The notes: generated by a model from the letters alone, not told the origin. Positions 1-9,000 are shown, numbered from the stretch's first letter. The stretch is DNA of 64,000 bases from Phycisphaerae bacterium (GCA_014192545.1 BJHL01000001.1:763106-827105), one strand, 5' to 3'. A program made the numbers and translations.

Positions 1-3000
1 ATGGTGCGCACGCTTTGGATCATCGCCGGCAGCACCACACGGGCGTCTTGAGCCTGCGTCTTGATGCCCGCCGTGTCGCAGGTTGCGAAGGCGGCGCTCC
101 AGAACTTCCAGCGGTCCAGCGGATGGCTCGAAACATAAAAGCCCAGCACTTCCTTCTCAAACGCGAGCGTTTCTTTTTCAGGCCAGGGCGTGACTTTCGT
201 GAGGGGCGACGCGAGCTTGGTGTCAGCACGAGACGACGCAGGCGTTGCTCCACCCATGCCAAAGAGTGCAGTCTGCCCCATCGCTTTATCAGCGGCCAAT
301 CGCGCGCCTGCGTTGATGGCGGTTTCAATCGTCGCCACCATCGCCGCTCGCTGGTCGCGGCCATGCACGCCGTCAAAGGTGCCGCACTTGATGAGCGACT
401 CAAGCATCGCTTTGGTCACAACACCAGGCGGAACGCGTTCGCAGAACTCGAAGAGACTTTGGAACGGGCCCGCTTTCTCGCGCTCGCTGATGATCGCATC
501 GATGGCCTTGTCGCCCACGCCTTTGATTGCCTTGAGACCAAATCGCACGTGGCCATCGTGATAACTGGTAGGCCGCCCCTCCGGAGCGGCAGGATTCCGT
601 TCGCTTTCGGCCTTGTTTTCTGGTACGTTCTTCTCTGGATTACTGCCGCCCCGGAGGGGCGGCCCACCATCACGCACCACCGCAAAATCCGCGCGTGACA
701 AATTGATATCAGGCGGCTTGACCTCAACACCAACCTTCACCGTCTTGACATTGCGCTCGTCACTCAGCGGATCAACAAACCGCGTCCGCCGGCAATCTTC
801 GAGATACGGAATCCAATCACTGACCTTGTTGGCCTGACTTTCATACGTCAAGAACGCCGACATGTATTGATTCGGGAAATACGCCTTCAAGTACGCCGTT
901 TGATACGCGACGATGGCGTAACCAGTCGAGTGACTCTTGTTGAAGCCGTAACCCGCGAACTTGAGAATGAGCTCGAACAAGTCATTCGCGCCGTCTTTGG
1001 TCAGCCCCTGCTTCACCGCGCCATCGATGAACTTGGGCCGCTCTTTCTCGATCTTGTCGTGCTTTTTCTTGCTGATATTCTTGATGAGCGAATACGCATC
1101 GCGCAGCTTGATGCCGCCCAGCCCGTGCACGATCTGCATGACCTGCTCTTGATACACCATGACGCCGTATGTCTCGTTGGTGTACGTATCGACGATCTGG
1201 TGAACCTTCGGCACTTCTTCAGTGCCGTGCTTGCGGCGGTTGTAATCGGGAATCAGATCCATCGGACCTGGCCGAAACAACGCGTTGGCGGCGATAAGGT
1301 CTTCCAGCCGGTCGGGCTTCATCTCAACGAGCAACCGCCGCATGCCGCCCGATTCAAACTGAAATACGCCGGTTGTTTCGCCACGCCGGAAGATCTCAAA
1401 CACGCGCTGGTCGGCGTAGGAGAGGCGGTCGAGGTCCAGTGGATGAGCGAACGAGCGAGGAAGCGAGGAAGCGAGGGAGTGCCCCGTCTTCGTCTTTCCC
1501 TTCTTCGCTTCTTCGCTCTCTCGCTCCTTCGCTTCAAAGTCTTCGCCCCGTCCCACCGCCTCCCAAATCTCCCGCTCGCTCAACGTCTCCTGAATCAGCT
1601 TCTTCGCTCGCGCCACGATTGAGATCGTGCGCAGTCCCAAGAAGTCCATTTTGAGCAAGCCCATCTTCTCGCACGTGGGTCCGTCCCATTGCGTCACGTA
1701 GTCATCACGCCGCTCTTCTGGAATCGGCTGGCCGTTCTCGTCCTTCACCGTGCCCGGCGCGCGATACAGCGGCACCACTTCATTCAAGGGCCGCGTCGCG
1801 ACAATAACGCCCGCCGCGTGTACGCCTGCGTGCCGCGTATGGCCTTCGAGCGCCATCGCTTGGTCAAGCAACTCACGAATGCGCTCGTCTTTGTTGTACA
1901 TCGCCTTGAGCTCAGGCTCTTGGTCGATGGCGTCTTTGATCTCAATGCCCAGCGTTTCGGGCACGAGCTTCGTGATGCGATCCACTTCCGCCAGTGGAAT
2001 CTCAAGCACACGGCCAACGTCTTTGATTGCCGCTCGGGCTTTGAGCGTTCCAAACGTGATGATCTGCGCAACGTGTCCGTACTTCTTGCGAACGTAATCG
2101 ATAACGCGCTGCCGGCCATCTTGGCACAAGTCAATATCGATATCGGGATACTCGCTGCGATCCGGGTCCGTGAAGCGTTCAAACAGCAAGCCGTATCGCA
2201 CGGGACACGCATTCGACAACCCCAGCACATAACCAACCATCGTTCCCACGCCCGAACCACGCGCGAGCGCCGGCACGCCGTTGCTGCGGCCCCAGTTCAC
2301 AAAGTCCCACACGATGAGGAAGTACGCCGAGATGTTTTTGTCGGCGAGAATCTTCAGCTCGCGCTCAAAGCGCGCAACTTTGTCACCATGCTGCACGTCG
2401 GCATTCGGCATTTGTGATTCGGCATTCGTGTCTCCTTGCTCGACACGAGCCGCTCGCCCATACCGCCACACAAACCCGCCTTCAGCCAGCAGCCGCAGCG
2501 CACGGTCGCAGTCCGCCTTCACGCTCGCGCGAACTTCATCAGTCTGCGCTTCGCTGCTGAAAGGTGAAAGCTCAAACTTCGAGCAATAGTCCTTGTACCA
2601 CGCCGTCAAGTCGCCGCCGTACGCAGGGTCGTCGTGCTTGGGCAGGTCCTTGGGGTCAGGCACCTTTACCCGCACCAGCGGCGCGTGGTTTGCACCGAGC
2701 GCAAGTTGCACATCACACGCTTCCGCGATCTTCACGCTGTTGCCCAGTGCCTCAAGCCCTGCGTCGCCGAAGACGTCATCGTTATAAATGCTCTCTTTGC
2801 CAAAGAGCGCTTCCATCTCGGCCGGACTTTTCACGTACACGTCGGTCGGGTAGCGCATGCGATTGTCGTCGCGCTTGCCCTTGCCCGTGCTGATGCAAAT
2901 CAGCGTGTCGTGCATGTTGTGATCAGTCGACTTGAGAAAGTGCGCATCGTTGTCGCACACCAGCGGACACTTGGTTTCCCGCGCCAGCTTGATGAGCAGC

Positions 3001-3713
3001 GGATTGATCGCATTCTGCTCCGGCACATGGTGCTGCAGTTCGACATAGAACCGCGGCAGCGAAGAAGTGCCTTTCACTTCGTCACTCCGTAACTTCGTCA
3101 CTTCGTCACTAAAGGTCTTCCTGTGCCACTCCGCACTCTCCACTGCCGCCTTCCAGAATTTCTGATCTTGCGTGCGATGAAACGACAGCAAGTGATCGCC
3201 AATTTCGCTACCCAGGTGCCCGTTGATGGCAATCAGCCCCTCGCTGTGCTTGGCAAGCAGCTCGCGATCAATCCGCGGCTTGTAGTAAAAGCCCGTCAAA
3301 TACGCCTCGCTGCATAACACCAGCAGGTTGTGCCAGCCCTTGTTGTTCATCGCGAGCAAAACCGTGTGATAGCCGCCTTCGCCCCCGCCGGTGTATGTGC
3401 GATCCGTCCTGGGCTTGCCTGGCGGCGTGACATACGCCTCAACGCCCAAGATGGGCTTGATGCCCTTTTCCTTGCAAGCCAGATAAAAGGCCACCGCGCC
3501 GAACATGTTGCCGTGGTCGGTAATCGCGCAGGCCTTCATGCCCAACTCGGCGATGCGAGCAACGAGTTTTTCGATCTGATTGCCGCCGTCAAGCAGGCTG
3601 TACTCGGTGTGCAGGTGCAGGTGCGCGAAAGAGCCCATGTCGGGGCGAACGTCGGGCTTGCTCTGCGGCGACAAGGGTGCTGCGTCCGTGCTGGGTTTGG
3701 CTGGCTCCGCCAT
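1..3713 (-). CDS. dnaE: DNA polymerase III subunit alpha (partial, 3' end beyond the window)
   Basis: Replicative DNA polymerase. About 1237 codons are open from ATG 3713 to the left edge with no stop; a second ATG lies two codons upstream at 3719. An N-terminal PHP domain begins with FAHLHLHTEYSLLDG. The palm carries PDIDIDLCQDGR near residue 523, matching the DxD metal-binding site of C-family polymerases. VFQFESGG and LFRPGPMDLIPDYNRRK follow, then the helix-hairpin-helix stretch RFGLKAIKGVGDKAIDAI, and the visible part ends in the OB-fold region. Already longer than the roughly 1160 residues usual for the family, it holds at least four low-complexity insertions at residues about 202-215, 428-438, 727-756 and 1016-1049. 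Each coincides with a dispersed DNA repeat and keeps the frame. No clear Shine-Dalgarno site precedes the start. Confidence 0.95.
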   Translation of the reverse strand, partial: MAEPAKPSTDAAPLSPQSKPDVRPDMGSFAHLHLHTEYSLLDGGNQIEKLVARIAELGMKACAITDHGNMFGAVAFYLACKEKGIKPILGVEAYVTPPGKPRTDRTYTGGGEGGYHTVLLAMNNKGWHNLLVLCSEAYLTGFYYKPRIDRELLAKHSEGLIAINGHLGSEIGDHLLSFHRTQDQKFWKAAVESAEWHRKTFSDEVTKLRSDEVKGTSSLPRFYVELQHHVPEQNAINPLLIKLARETKCPLVCDNDAHFLKSTDHNMHDTLICISTGKGKRDDNRMRYPTDVYVKSPAEMEALFGKESIYNDDVFGDAGLEALGNSVKIAEACDVQLALGANHAPLVRVKVPDPKDLPKHDDPAYGGDLTAWYKDYCSKFELSPFSSEAQTDEVRASVKADCDRALRLLAEGGFVWRYGRAARVEQGDTNAESQMPNADVQHGDKVARFERELKILADKNISAYFLIVWDFVNWGRSNGVPALARGSGVGTMVGYVLGLSNACPVRYGLLFERFTDPDRSEYPDIDIDLCQDGRQRVIDYVRKKYGHVAQIITFGTLKARAAIKDVGRVLEIPLAEVDRITKLVPETLGIEIKDAIDQEPELKAMYNKDERIRELLDQAMALEGHTRHAGVHAAGVIVATRPLNEVVPLYRAPGTVKDENGQPIPEERRDDYVTQWDGPTCEKMGLLKMDFLGLRTISIVARAKKLIQETLSEREIWEAVGRGEDFEAKERESEEAKKGKTKTGHSLASSLPRSFAHPLDLDRLSYADQRVFEIFRRGETTGVFQFESGGMRRLLVEMKPDRLEDLIAANALFRPGPMDLIPDYNRRKHGTEEVPKVHQIVDTYTNETYGVMVYQEQVMQIVHGLGGIKLRDAYSLIKNISKKKHDKIEKERPKFIDGAVKQGLTKDGANDLFELILKFAGYGFNKSHSTGYAIVAYQTAYLKAYFPNQYMSAFLTYESQANKVSDWIPYLEDCRRTRFVDPLSDERNVKTVKVGVEVKPPDINLSRADFAVVRDGGPPLRGGSNPEKNVPENKAESERNPAAPEGRPTSYHDGHVRFGLKAIKGVGDKAIDAIISEREKAGPFQSLFEFCERVPPGVVTKAMLESLIKCGTFDGVHGRDQRAAMVATIETAINAGARLAADKAMGQTALFGMGGATPASSRADTKLASPLTKVTPWPEKETLAFEKEVLGFYVSSHPLDRWKFWSAAFATCDTAGIKTQAQDARVVLPAMIQSVRT
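568..667. repeat. 100-base inverted repeat inside dnaE
   Basis: Two near-identical arms of about 30 bases (568-598 and 637-667) face each other across a 38-base spacer. Each arm is itself partly palindromic around the core CCGCCCCTCCGG. In the dnaE frame the element encodes a segment beginning GGPPLRGGSNPEK and ending PAAPEGRPTS. It lies just before the conserved RFGLKAIKGVG stretch, where other DnaE proteins have only a short turn. Confidence 0.8.
1446..1535. repeat. Two inverted 8-base-periodic arrays inside dnaE
   Basis: Bases 1446-1477 are four 8-base units of the type AGCGAGGA. Bases 1504-1535 are four units of the type TTCGCTCC, so the arrays are roughly inverted relative to each other with 26 bases between. 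In the dnaE frame they add a charged segment (EAKERESEEAKKGKTKTG and on) before the conserved LDLDRLSYADQRVFE. Confidence 0.75.
2401..2432 (+). repeat. 32-base dispersed repeat, copy 1 (inside dnaE)
   Basis: The stretch is made of ATTCGGC/ATTCGTG-like subunits and matches 62411-62442 at 30 of 32 positions in the same orientation. In dnaE it encodes TNAESQMPNAD, between the conserved RYG and the helix beginning RFERELKIL. Confidence 0.8.
3071..3110. repeat. 8-base-periodic array inside dnaE (five units)
   Basis: Five 8-base units, mostly TCGTCACT on the plus strand. On the dnaE strand they read AGTGACGA and encode SDEVTKLRSDEVK, since 24 bases give an eight-residue period. The array lies between the helix of the PHP domain ending WHRKTF and the strand RFYVELQ. 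The same unit recurs at 63914-63945. Confidence 0.8.
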
Positions 3714-3914
3714 GCACATAGGGTACGCGGAAAGGCGGGAACGCAGAAGAAGATGGAGGGGTGGCGGAGGAAGACGGAGAAATCGCAGGAACTCGGTATG
3801 CTTCGTCGCACCGAAACAAAAAAGTCAACACGGAAACGACATACCCAAGCTTCGCACCCCAGACCGCCTCAGTATTCCTCTGCTGCCCCTCTGGTTTCCT
3901 CTGCGTTCCTGCCT

Positions 3915-4661
3915 TCACGCCTCCCGGCTGTCAGCTCCCGCCGCCTCGGGTTCTTCGTCGCCTTCGGAGAGGTCCGTCGTCGCGCGATAGCCCACGCCGC
4001 GGACGGTTTTGATCATGCCGGCTTTCTTGTCGCCAAGCTTCTTTCGAATCGACGTGATGTGAACATCGATGGTGCGTTCGGTCACCATCACGCCCGGACC
4101 CATAGCCCGGCTCATGAGTGCGCTGCGGCTGAGCACTCGCCCGCCGGCTTGGATGAGTGAGGCCAGCAGCCGGAATTCAGTAAGTGTGAGCTTGGCTTGG
4201 ACGCCGTCCACGCTGCACTCGTGCGTGTCAAGATTCAAATCCACACCGTTCATGTTCGCGCTGCGAACTTCCGCCGGATCACGCTGCGTGCGGCGGAGCA
4301 CCGCTTCAATGCGCGCTAGCAGAATCTTCATGGAAAAGGGCTTGGGGATGTAGTCGTCGGCTCCAACCGTGAGGCCCACAAGCTGATCGACTTCTTCTCC
4401 CTTGGCCGTCAGCATGACGATGGGCAGTTGCATGGTCGCCGGGTTGCTGCGAATGCGGCTGGCAACCTCGGTGCCCGAGAGTTCAGGCAGCATGACATCG
4501 AGCAGCACAAGATCGGGCTGCTTGTTCGCAATCGCGTCGAGCGCGGCCCGCCCTGTGGCGACCGCCGTGACGTCATATCCGGCTTTTCGCAGGTTGTACG
4601 CGACGGTGTCAGCCAGATCACGTTCATCGTCCACGACCAAAATGTGCTTGCGACCAGCCAT
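3915..4661 (-). CDS. OmpR/PhoB-family response regulator
   Basis: Two-component transcription factor of 248 residues. The receiver domain (about 5-120) has the acidic pair in VVDDE, the phospho-acceptor Asp in LVLLDVMLP, the switch Thr in MLTAKG and the Lys in PKPFS. A winged-helix DNA-binding domain (about 135-230) contains LTLTEFRLLASL and the recognition region TERTIDVHITSIRKKLG, ending in RGVGYR. The tail is acidic and Ala-rich. No sensor kinase gene lies beside it, so its partner is elsewhere. It is divergent from the porin gene across a 984-base gap. The domain order resembles PhoB, and a link to phosphate or to the porin is possible but not shown. Confidence 0.92.
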   Translation of the reverse strand: MAGRKHILVVDDERDLADTVAYNLRKAGYDVTAVATGRAALDAIANKQPDLVLLDVMLPELSGTEVASRIRSNPATMQLPIVMLTAKGEEVDQLVGLTVGADDYIPKPFSMKILLARIEAVLRRTQRDPAEVRSANMNGVDLNLDTHECSVDGVQAKLTLTEFRLLASLIQAGGRVLSRSALMSRAMGPGVMVTERTIDVHITSIRKKLGDKKAGMIKTVRGVGYRATTDLSEGDEEPEAAGADSREA

Positions 4662-5159
4662 GTATATCCTCGCGAGCGGTTGTCCGGACGTTGTTTGGTT
4701 GAGCAGCTCGAAAAATTAACTGCTCGTTGCGGGCTGATCGTAAGTGGGTATGGCAGCGGGCTTTGGTTCAGTTTTGGTGAATATTACTGGAAAGCGAGCG
4801 GGTTTTCGGGCGAGCCACGGGCGAAAGTTGTCTGGCGGCTGTTCGAAATGGTGTAAGTGTTTGTTTTATAGATGTTTATGAATGATTGAATCCGTTGAGA
4901 AACCTGTGAATTGTTGCTGCGACAATCACATTGTGAATCAGCTTAATCGTTGATATAAAGGCACTTACAACAAACCCGCAAAGTATTTGATGGGTGGCGA
5001 GCGGGTAATCGAATTGATCGATGCAGCGCAAATCAAGCTTTGACAATAACTTGCACCACGAGCCGCTGGGACGCGCAAGATCTGCGGTCAATTTGCATGA
5101 GGAAATTCGTGAAATTTGAGTGCTTACACGCGTGGATATGCCGACTGTACAATGGGCGG

Positions 5160-5188
5160 TTGCACCCGCCCGTGGTTTGGTCTATAGT
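5160..5188 (+). promoter_or_regulatory. Candidate promoter for the porin gene
   Basis: TTGCAC at 5160-5165 is separated by 17 bases from TATAGT at 5183-5188, a plausible sigma-70-type pair. Use of this site would give a leader of about 450 bases. It is a pattern match only. Confidence 0.35.
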
Positions 5189-5345
5189 GCCCACCATACT
5201 TGTGCCTACAAACTGTTTGCTCTACACATGCAACTGGAAGAAACCTGTAACGAATCCCAACACTCTGGCTTTCAATACACGTCGTCGCGATCGCGGCAAC
5301 AAGATAGTCAAGGGAAACTTAGCAGGTCGTCAAGTGTTCTTCGTT

Positions 5346-5378
5346 CGAGTGGAGGATCCACTCGTTGACAAGTCAACG
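5346..5378. promoter_or_regulatory. Adjacent dyads in the porin leader
   Basis: CGAGTGGA and TCCACTCG form a perfect 8-base stem with a GGA loop (5346-5364). It runs into a second dyad, CGTTGAC-AA-GTCAACG (5363-5378). They could be an operator or RNA hairpins in the leader. Confidence 0.45.
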
Positions 5379-5539
5379 TCGGTAGTCGGTTCGAGGGTCG
5401 GTGCCCGGAGATAGTTCGGACAGCGACCTAGGAACCTCGGGACGGTGGAGTTCCGACCGACAGCACGCCCCGTGAGGGGGTCAGGTTTGAGGGTCCGGCG
5501 TGTGCCGCACCCGGCCCCAGACAAGCGTGCAGGGTTCGA

Positions 5540-5553
5540 GTTTTCTAGAAAAC
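5540..5553. promoter_or_regulatory. 14-base perfect palindrome in the porin leader
   Basis: GTTTTCTAGAAAAC lies about 95 bases before the porin start codon. Its symmetry suits binding by a dimeric regulator, but no protein can be assigned. Confidence 0.35.
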
Positions 5554-5645
5554 GGGTCGCAATGGTTGCGATCCACTGAGCCGGCAAGAAAGCGTGTTGG
5601 ATTCGTTCCCGCCGCTCCCCCGCCGGTCTCTACCAGAAGGAGTCG

Positions 5646-6812
5646 ATGATGCAATCCAAGATGCTGATGTTGGTCGCTGGTACTTCGCTGAGCCTCGCGG
5701 CTTCGGCCTTCGCTCAAGGTGGCGGCACGTACACGGCCGACACCGGCTTCAACATTGCTGACGCCAGCGGCGACAACCGCCTCACGATCGGCGGCTTTGC
5801 AATGTTCCGTTACAACGCCAGCTTCCGCGACAGCGACAGCGTGGGCGACCAAGACGACCTGACCTTGGGCTTCAACGCCCCCACCACCACTCTCCGCGCC
5901 AGCGGCACCGTTGGTGATCGTAACCTGAGCTACAAGATTCAGAGCACGTTCGGCCAAGATGGCGTCGGCGTCATCGAAGATGCCTTCGCTGAATACGCCT
6001 TCGGCAATGGCTGGAGCGTCCGCTGGGGCCAGTTCAACCTGCCCGTCGTCCGCGAAGTCGTGATCGGCGTTGAAGATCACCTGGGCGCTGACTCCTCAGT
6101 GACCAGCCAGTACTTCAACCAAGGCTATAGCCAAGGCATCCAGCTCGGCTACACCACTGATAGCTTCCGCTTCATGGGCGCTGTCAGCGACGGTGCTTTC
6201 ACGTCCAACACCAACTTCGACAGCGATCTCGAAGCTGACTACGCCATCAGCGCTCGCGGTGAGTTCCTCGTCGTCGGCAGCGACTGGGCCCGCTTCAACA
6301 ACTACACCAGCTGGCAGAACAGCGAAGCTGGCGCCCTCCTCGGCGCTGCCATTCACTGGCAGTCGGGTGGCGAAACCGGCGGCACCAGTGATGTGGATAT
6401 CCTCCTGGCCACCGTTGACTTCACCTACGAAGGCGCCGGCTGGAATGCAACCGCTGTTGGTTACTACCAGAAAGTTGACGCTGAAGGCAGCGCCGATGTC
6501 GCCGACTTCGGCTTCATGCTCCAAGGCGGCATCTTCGTCTCGAGCCAGTGGGAACTCTTCGGTCGTTACGACGGCCTCTTCCTGGATGATTCGGGCACGA
6601 CCACGGAAGACACCCTCAACTTCCTCACCCTCGGCGCCAACTACTACCTCTTCCAAGACAGCAACGCTGCCAAGTTCGTTGTGTCGGGCATCTATTCCTT
6701 CGAAGACACCACCGGCTTTCTCGATGGCACCGCCGCCAACGACAACGGCCTGTTCGGTCAAGGCAAGGATGGCGAGCTCGCTCTCACCGTCCAAGCCCAA
6801 GTCCGCTTCTAA
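5646..6812 (+). CDS. Outer-membrane porin (phosphate-selective porin O/P-like)
   Basis: Beta-barrel porin of 388 residues. A signal peptide (hydrophobic run LMLVAGTSLSLAASAFAQ) is followed by alternating strands rich in Gly, Tyr, Asp and Asn. Phrases such as IGGFAMFRYNASFRD, WSVRWGQFNLP and WELFGRYD are typical of porin O/P-like proteins. The last residue is Phe (QAQVRF), the usual recognition signal for barrel insertion. AGAAGGAG at 5635-5642 fits the second ATG (5649) slightly better than the first (5646). A strong terminator follows at 6864. The substrate is not decidable from sequence; phosphate or pyrophosphate is only the family's best-known case. Confidence 0.85.
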   Translation: MMQSKMLMLVAGTSLSLAASAFAQGGGTYTADTGFNIADASGDNRLTIGGFAMFRYNASFRDSDSVGDQDDLTLGFNAPTTTLRASGTVGDRNLSYKIQSTFGQDGVGVIEDAFAEYAFGNGWSVRWGQFNLPVVREVVIGVEDHLGADSSVTSQYFNQGYSQGIQLGYTTDSFRFMGAVSDGAFTSNTNFDSDLEADYAISARGEFLVVGSDWARFNNYTSWQNSEAGALLGAAIHWQSGGETGGTSDVDILLATVDFTYEGAGWNATAVGYYQKVDAEGSADVADFGFMLQGGIFVSSQWELFGRYDGLFLDDSGTTTEDTLNFLTLGANYYLFQDSNAAKFVVSGIYSFEDTTGFLDGTAANDNGLFGQGKDGELALTVQAQVRF

Positions 6813-6863
6813 TCATCTCGACTGGTTCGCCAGTCTTGGTTGATTCGAAACAGTTTGCTTCAG

Positions 6864-6896
6864 CCAGCCGCTCGCACGAGCGGCTGGTTGCTTTTT
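6864..6896 (+). terminator. Rho-independent terminator after the porin
   Basis: CCAGCCGCTCG pairs with CGAGCGGCTGG (11 bases) and is followed by TTGCTTTTT. It is 52 bases after the porin stop. Confidence 0.85.
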
Positions 6897-6909
6897 GGGA
6901 ATGAGAACT

Positions 6910-7000
6910 CGAGGGCGCAAGCCCTCGAAGACGACTTACGGCGATAGATTGCAGCAAGCCGCATGCTCTGGAATGGTCTCTTCGAGGGCTCGCGCCCTCG
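6910..7000. repeat. Pair of 18-base hairpins between porin and argS
   Basis: CGAGGGC-GCAA-GCCCTCG (6910-6927) and CGAGGGC-TCGC-GCCCTCG (6983-7000) have the same stem and different loops. Both keep adjacent TCTTC/GAAG bases, so the two copies face each other. The second lies just past the argS stop and could end its transcript, but has no T-run. Confidence 0.65.
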
Positions 7001-7009
7001 CGTTCTTAG

Positions 7010-8887
7010 TCACATCCGTTCAATCGTGGGGATGCCCAGCACGCCCAAACCATCTTCCAGCACGCGACCTACCAGTGAGCACAGCCGCAGGCGGGCATCG
7101 CGTGTTGAGGCGTCGGGTGCAGCGAGCACCGGGCACTTGTCATAGAAACTCGCGTAGTTGCCGGCGAGTTCGTACAAGAACTGACACATGCGATGAGGCT
7201 CGCAGCTGTTTGCAACACTCATCATCGCAGCGGGGTACTTCAGCAGCGACAGTGCGAGCTGTTTCTCGGCGTATTCGTTGACGGCAATCTGCGAGATCTT
7301 CCACGCATCGCCCACGCCTTGATCAGTCGCTTTGCGGAGGATGTTCTTGATGCGCACGAGCGCGTACAGCAAGTACGGACCCGTGTCGCCTTCAAACGCG
7401 AGCATGCGATCAAAGCTGAAGGTGTAGTCCTTCGTGCGATCGGTGGACAAATCTGCGTACTTGAGCGCAGCGATGCCAACCGCGCGGCCGATCTTCGCGA
7501 GTTCATCCGCAGGCAAGTCGGCATTGCGCGTTTTCACGGCATTACCAGCGCGTTCGAAGGTCTCACTGATCAAGTCCGACAGCTTCACGCTTTCACCACT
7601 GCGGGTTTTGAAGGGCCGACCATCTTCTCCAAGCACACTGCCAAACGCGGCGTGTTCCAAGATGACGGGTTTGTCTGTGACCGGATGCGTTGCATATCCA
7701 GCCTTGCGAGAACTGGCAAAAACCTGCTTCATGTGCAGCATCTGGCGAGCATCGATGGCGTACAGCCCGCGATGTGCGTTGAACTTCTGCACCCGGCGAC
7801 GTATCGCGGCGATGTCGGTTGTTGCGTAGAGAAAACCGCCGTCGGTTTTGCGAATCAGGCACGGTTCTTTGATCGCGTCCCACGCGGGTTTGCCGCTCTG
7901 CATGGGCGGAGCGTCAAGCCGAACGATGACGGCACCCTGATCATGCTCGGCAATTCCGCGCGCAAGCAAATCGTCAACCATCGGCGCGAGTTCATCCGCG
8001 TAACTGCTCTCGCCGGCAGAATCAGCGTCAGTAACTTTCACATTGAGCAACTGACACACTTCAACACACACCGCCATTGTCGTTGCATAAATCTTCTGCC
8101 ACACGGCGTACGTCGCGGGGTCTTTGCTTTGCAATTTCACCAGCGTCTGCCGAGCGGCGAGGAAAGCTTCGGTTGCTGAAGTGACCTGTGCTTCGACTTC
8201 CGCGACCAGCTTGGGATGCGTGCCGGATTTCTTGATTGCTTCCAGCGCGGCGGTCTCGCGCTGGCACTCAGCCTGCGCGGCTTTGTACGCAACGTCGAGA
8301 TCGTCGAGTGTCAGTGTGTTCAAATCAAGCTTGTTTTCCGCCGCTAAACGCATCAGCCGAGTGGTGACCATCGCGATGGGCAGGCCCCAGTCGCCCACGT
8401 GATTCTGGCGAATGACGGTGTGCCCCAGGCGTTCAAAAGTGCGCGCGATGGCATCGCCGATGATCGGGCTGCGCAGATGCCCCACATGCATCTGCTTCGC
8501 AAGATTCACGCCCATCAGGTCAACGACGACAGTTTCGGGCGACGCTTTCTCGATGCCAAGATCAGCGGTGTCCATCTGCTGAACCGCATGCGAGAGCGCG
8601 CTGCTGAGCAGCTTGACGTTGATGAAACCGGGTCCGGCGATCGACTTTTCAGTGAGCGGCTCGGCAACACCAGAAAGATCAACCGCGGCAAGAATCTTCA
8701 TCGCAACTTCGCGAGGTGGCTTGCCCACGCGCTTGGAGAGTCCCATCGCCGCGTTGCATTGGTAGTCGCCAAACTCGGGGTTCTTGCTCGCGACCACCAT
8801 GGGGTCAGCGTCGGCGGCGTCGGGAAATGCCTTGGCAACCGCGTCCGCAAAGCGCGAGCGAATGAGAGCAACAGGATCAATGGTCAT
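7010..8887 (-). CDS. argS: Arginine--tRNA ligase
   Basis: Charges tRNA-Arg in the cytoplasm; class I synthetase of 625 residues. The N-terminal Arg-specific domain ends near GPGFINVKL. The class I HIGH signature appears as HVGH in NLAKQMHVGHLRS. The KMSKS loop is the degenerate form usual in ArgRS, PFKTRSGESVKLSDL. The DALR anticodon-binding domain includes YALVRIKNILRK, and the protein ends GIPTIERM. The segment before the HIGH motif reads VVVDLMGVNLAKQ, where many ArgRS have a Ser-Pro-Asn stretch, a small local deviation. The gene stands alone between repeat-bearing gaps. Confidence 0.96.
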   Translation of the reverse strand: MTIDPVALIRSRFADAVAKAFPDAADADPMVVASKNPEFGDYQCNAAMGLSKRVGKPPREVAMKILAAVDLSGVAEPLTEKSIAGPGFINVKLLSSALSHAVQQMDTADLGIEKASPETVVVDLMGVNLAKQMHVGHLRSPIIGDAIARTFERLGHTVIRQNHVGDWGLPIAMVTTRLMRLAAENKLDLNTLTLDDLDVAYKAAQAECQRETAALEAIKKSGTHPKLVAEVEAQVTSATEAFLAARQTLVKLQSKDPATYAVWQKIYATTMAVCVEVCQLLNVKVTDADSAGESSYADELAPMVDDLLARGIAEHDQGAVIVRLDAPPMQSGKPAWDAIKEPCLIRKTDGGFLYATTDIAAIRRRVQKFNAHRGLYAIDARQMLHMKQVFASSRKAGYATHPVTDKPVILEHAAFGSVLGEDGRPFKTRSGESVKLSDLISETFERAGNAVKTRNADLPADELAKIGRAVGIAALKYADLSTDRTKDYTFSFDRMLAFEGDTGPYLLYALVRIKNILRKATDQGVGDAWKISQIAVNEYAEKQLALSLLKYPAAMMSVANSCEPHRMCQFLYELAGNYASFYDKCPVLAAPDASTRDARLRLCSLVGRVLEDGLGVLGIPTIERM

Positions 8888-8903
8888 GCAAAAATGTAGG
8901 GAT

Positions 8904-8933
8904 GCCGGACCTGAGGCTTTGCGAACGTCTGGA
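8904..8933 (+). repeat. 30-base CCGGACCT dispersed repeat, copy 1
   Basis: One of three copies (8904-8933, 9001-9030 inverted, 52383-52412) with the pattern GCCGGACCTnAGG followed by CTTTGCGAAGGTCCGGA or a close variant. The ends CCGGACCT and AGGTCCGG can pair. This copy has decayed ends (AACGTCTGGA). Confidence 0.75.
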
Positions 8934-9000
8934 TGGAAGTCTTGTCAGCGCGAATCGCGCATCGACATGACTTGTGAATTGGTCGGGTGCTGCGCGATCA

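Larger units (their letters stand above)
4662..5645. other. Long intergenic region and porin leader
   Basis: This 984-base gap separates divergent genes. The part from about 4850 to 5330 is poorer in GC than the rest and has no convincing ORF. From about 5340 to the porin start the sequence is GC-rich with several dyads, listed separately. I recognise no known RNA family in it. Confidence 0.6.

Noticed and set aside
4876..5091. Short minus-strand frame in the long gap before the porin
   Set aside because: No ribosome site, no protein-like pattern and no neighbour support.
5330..5600. RNase P RNA, tmRNA or cobalamin riboswitch in the porin leader
   Set aside because: The conserved cores of these RNAs were looked for by eye and not found, although the region is structured.
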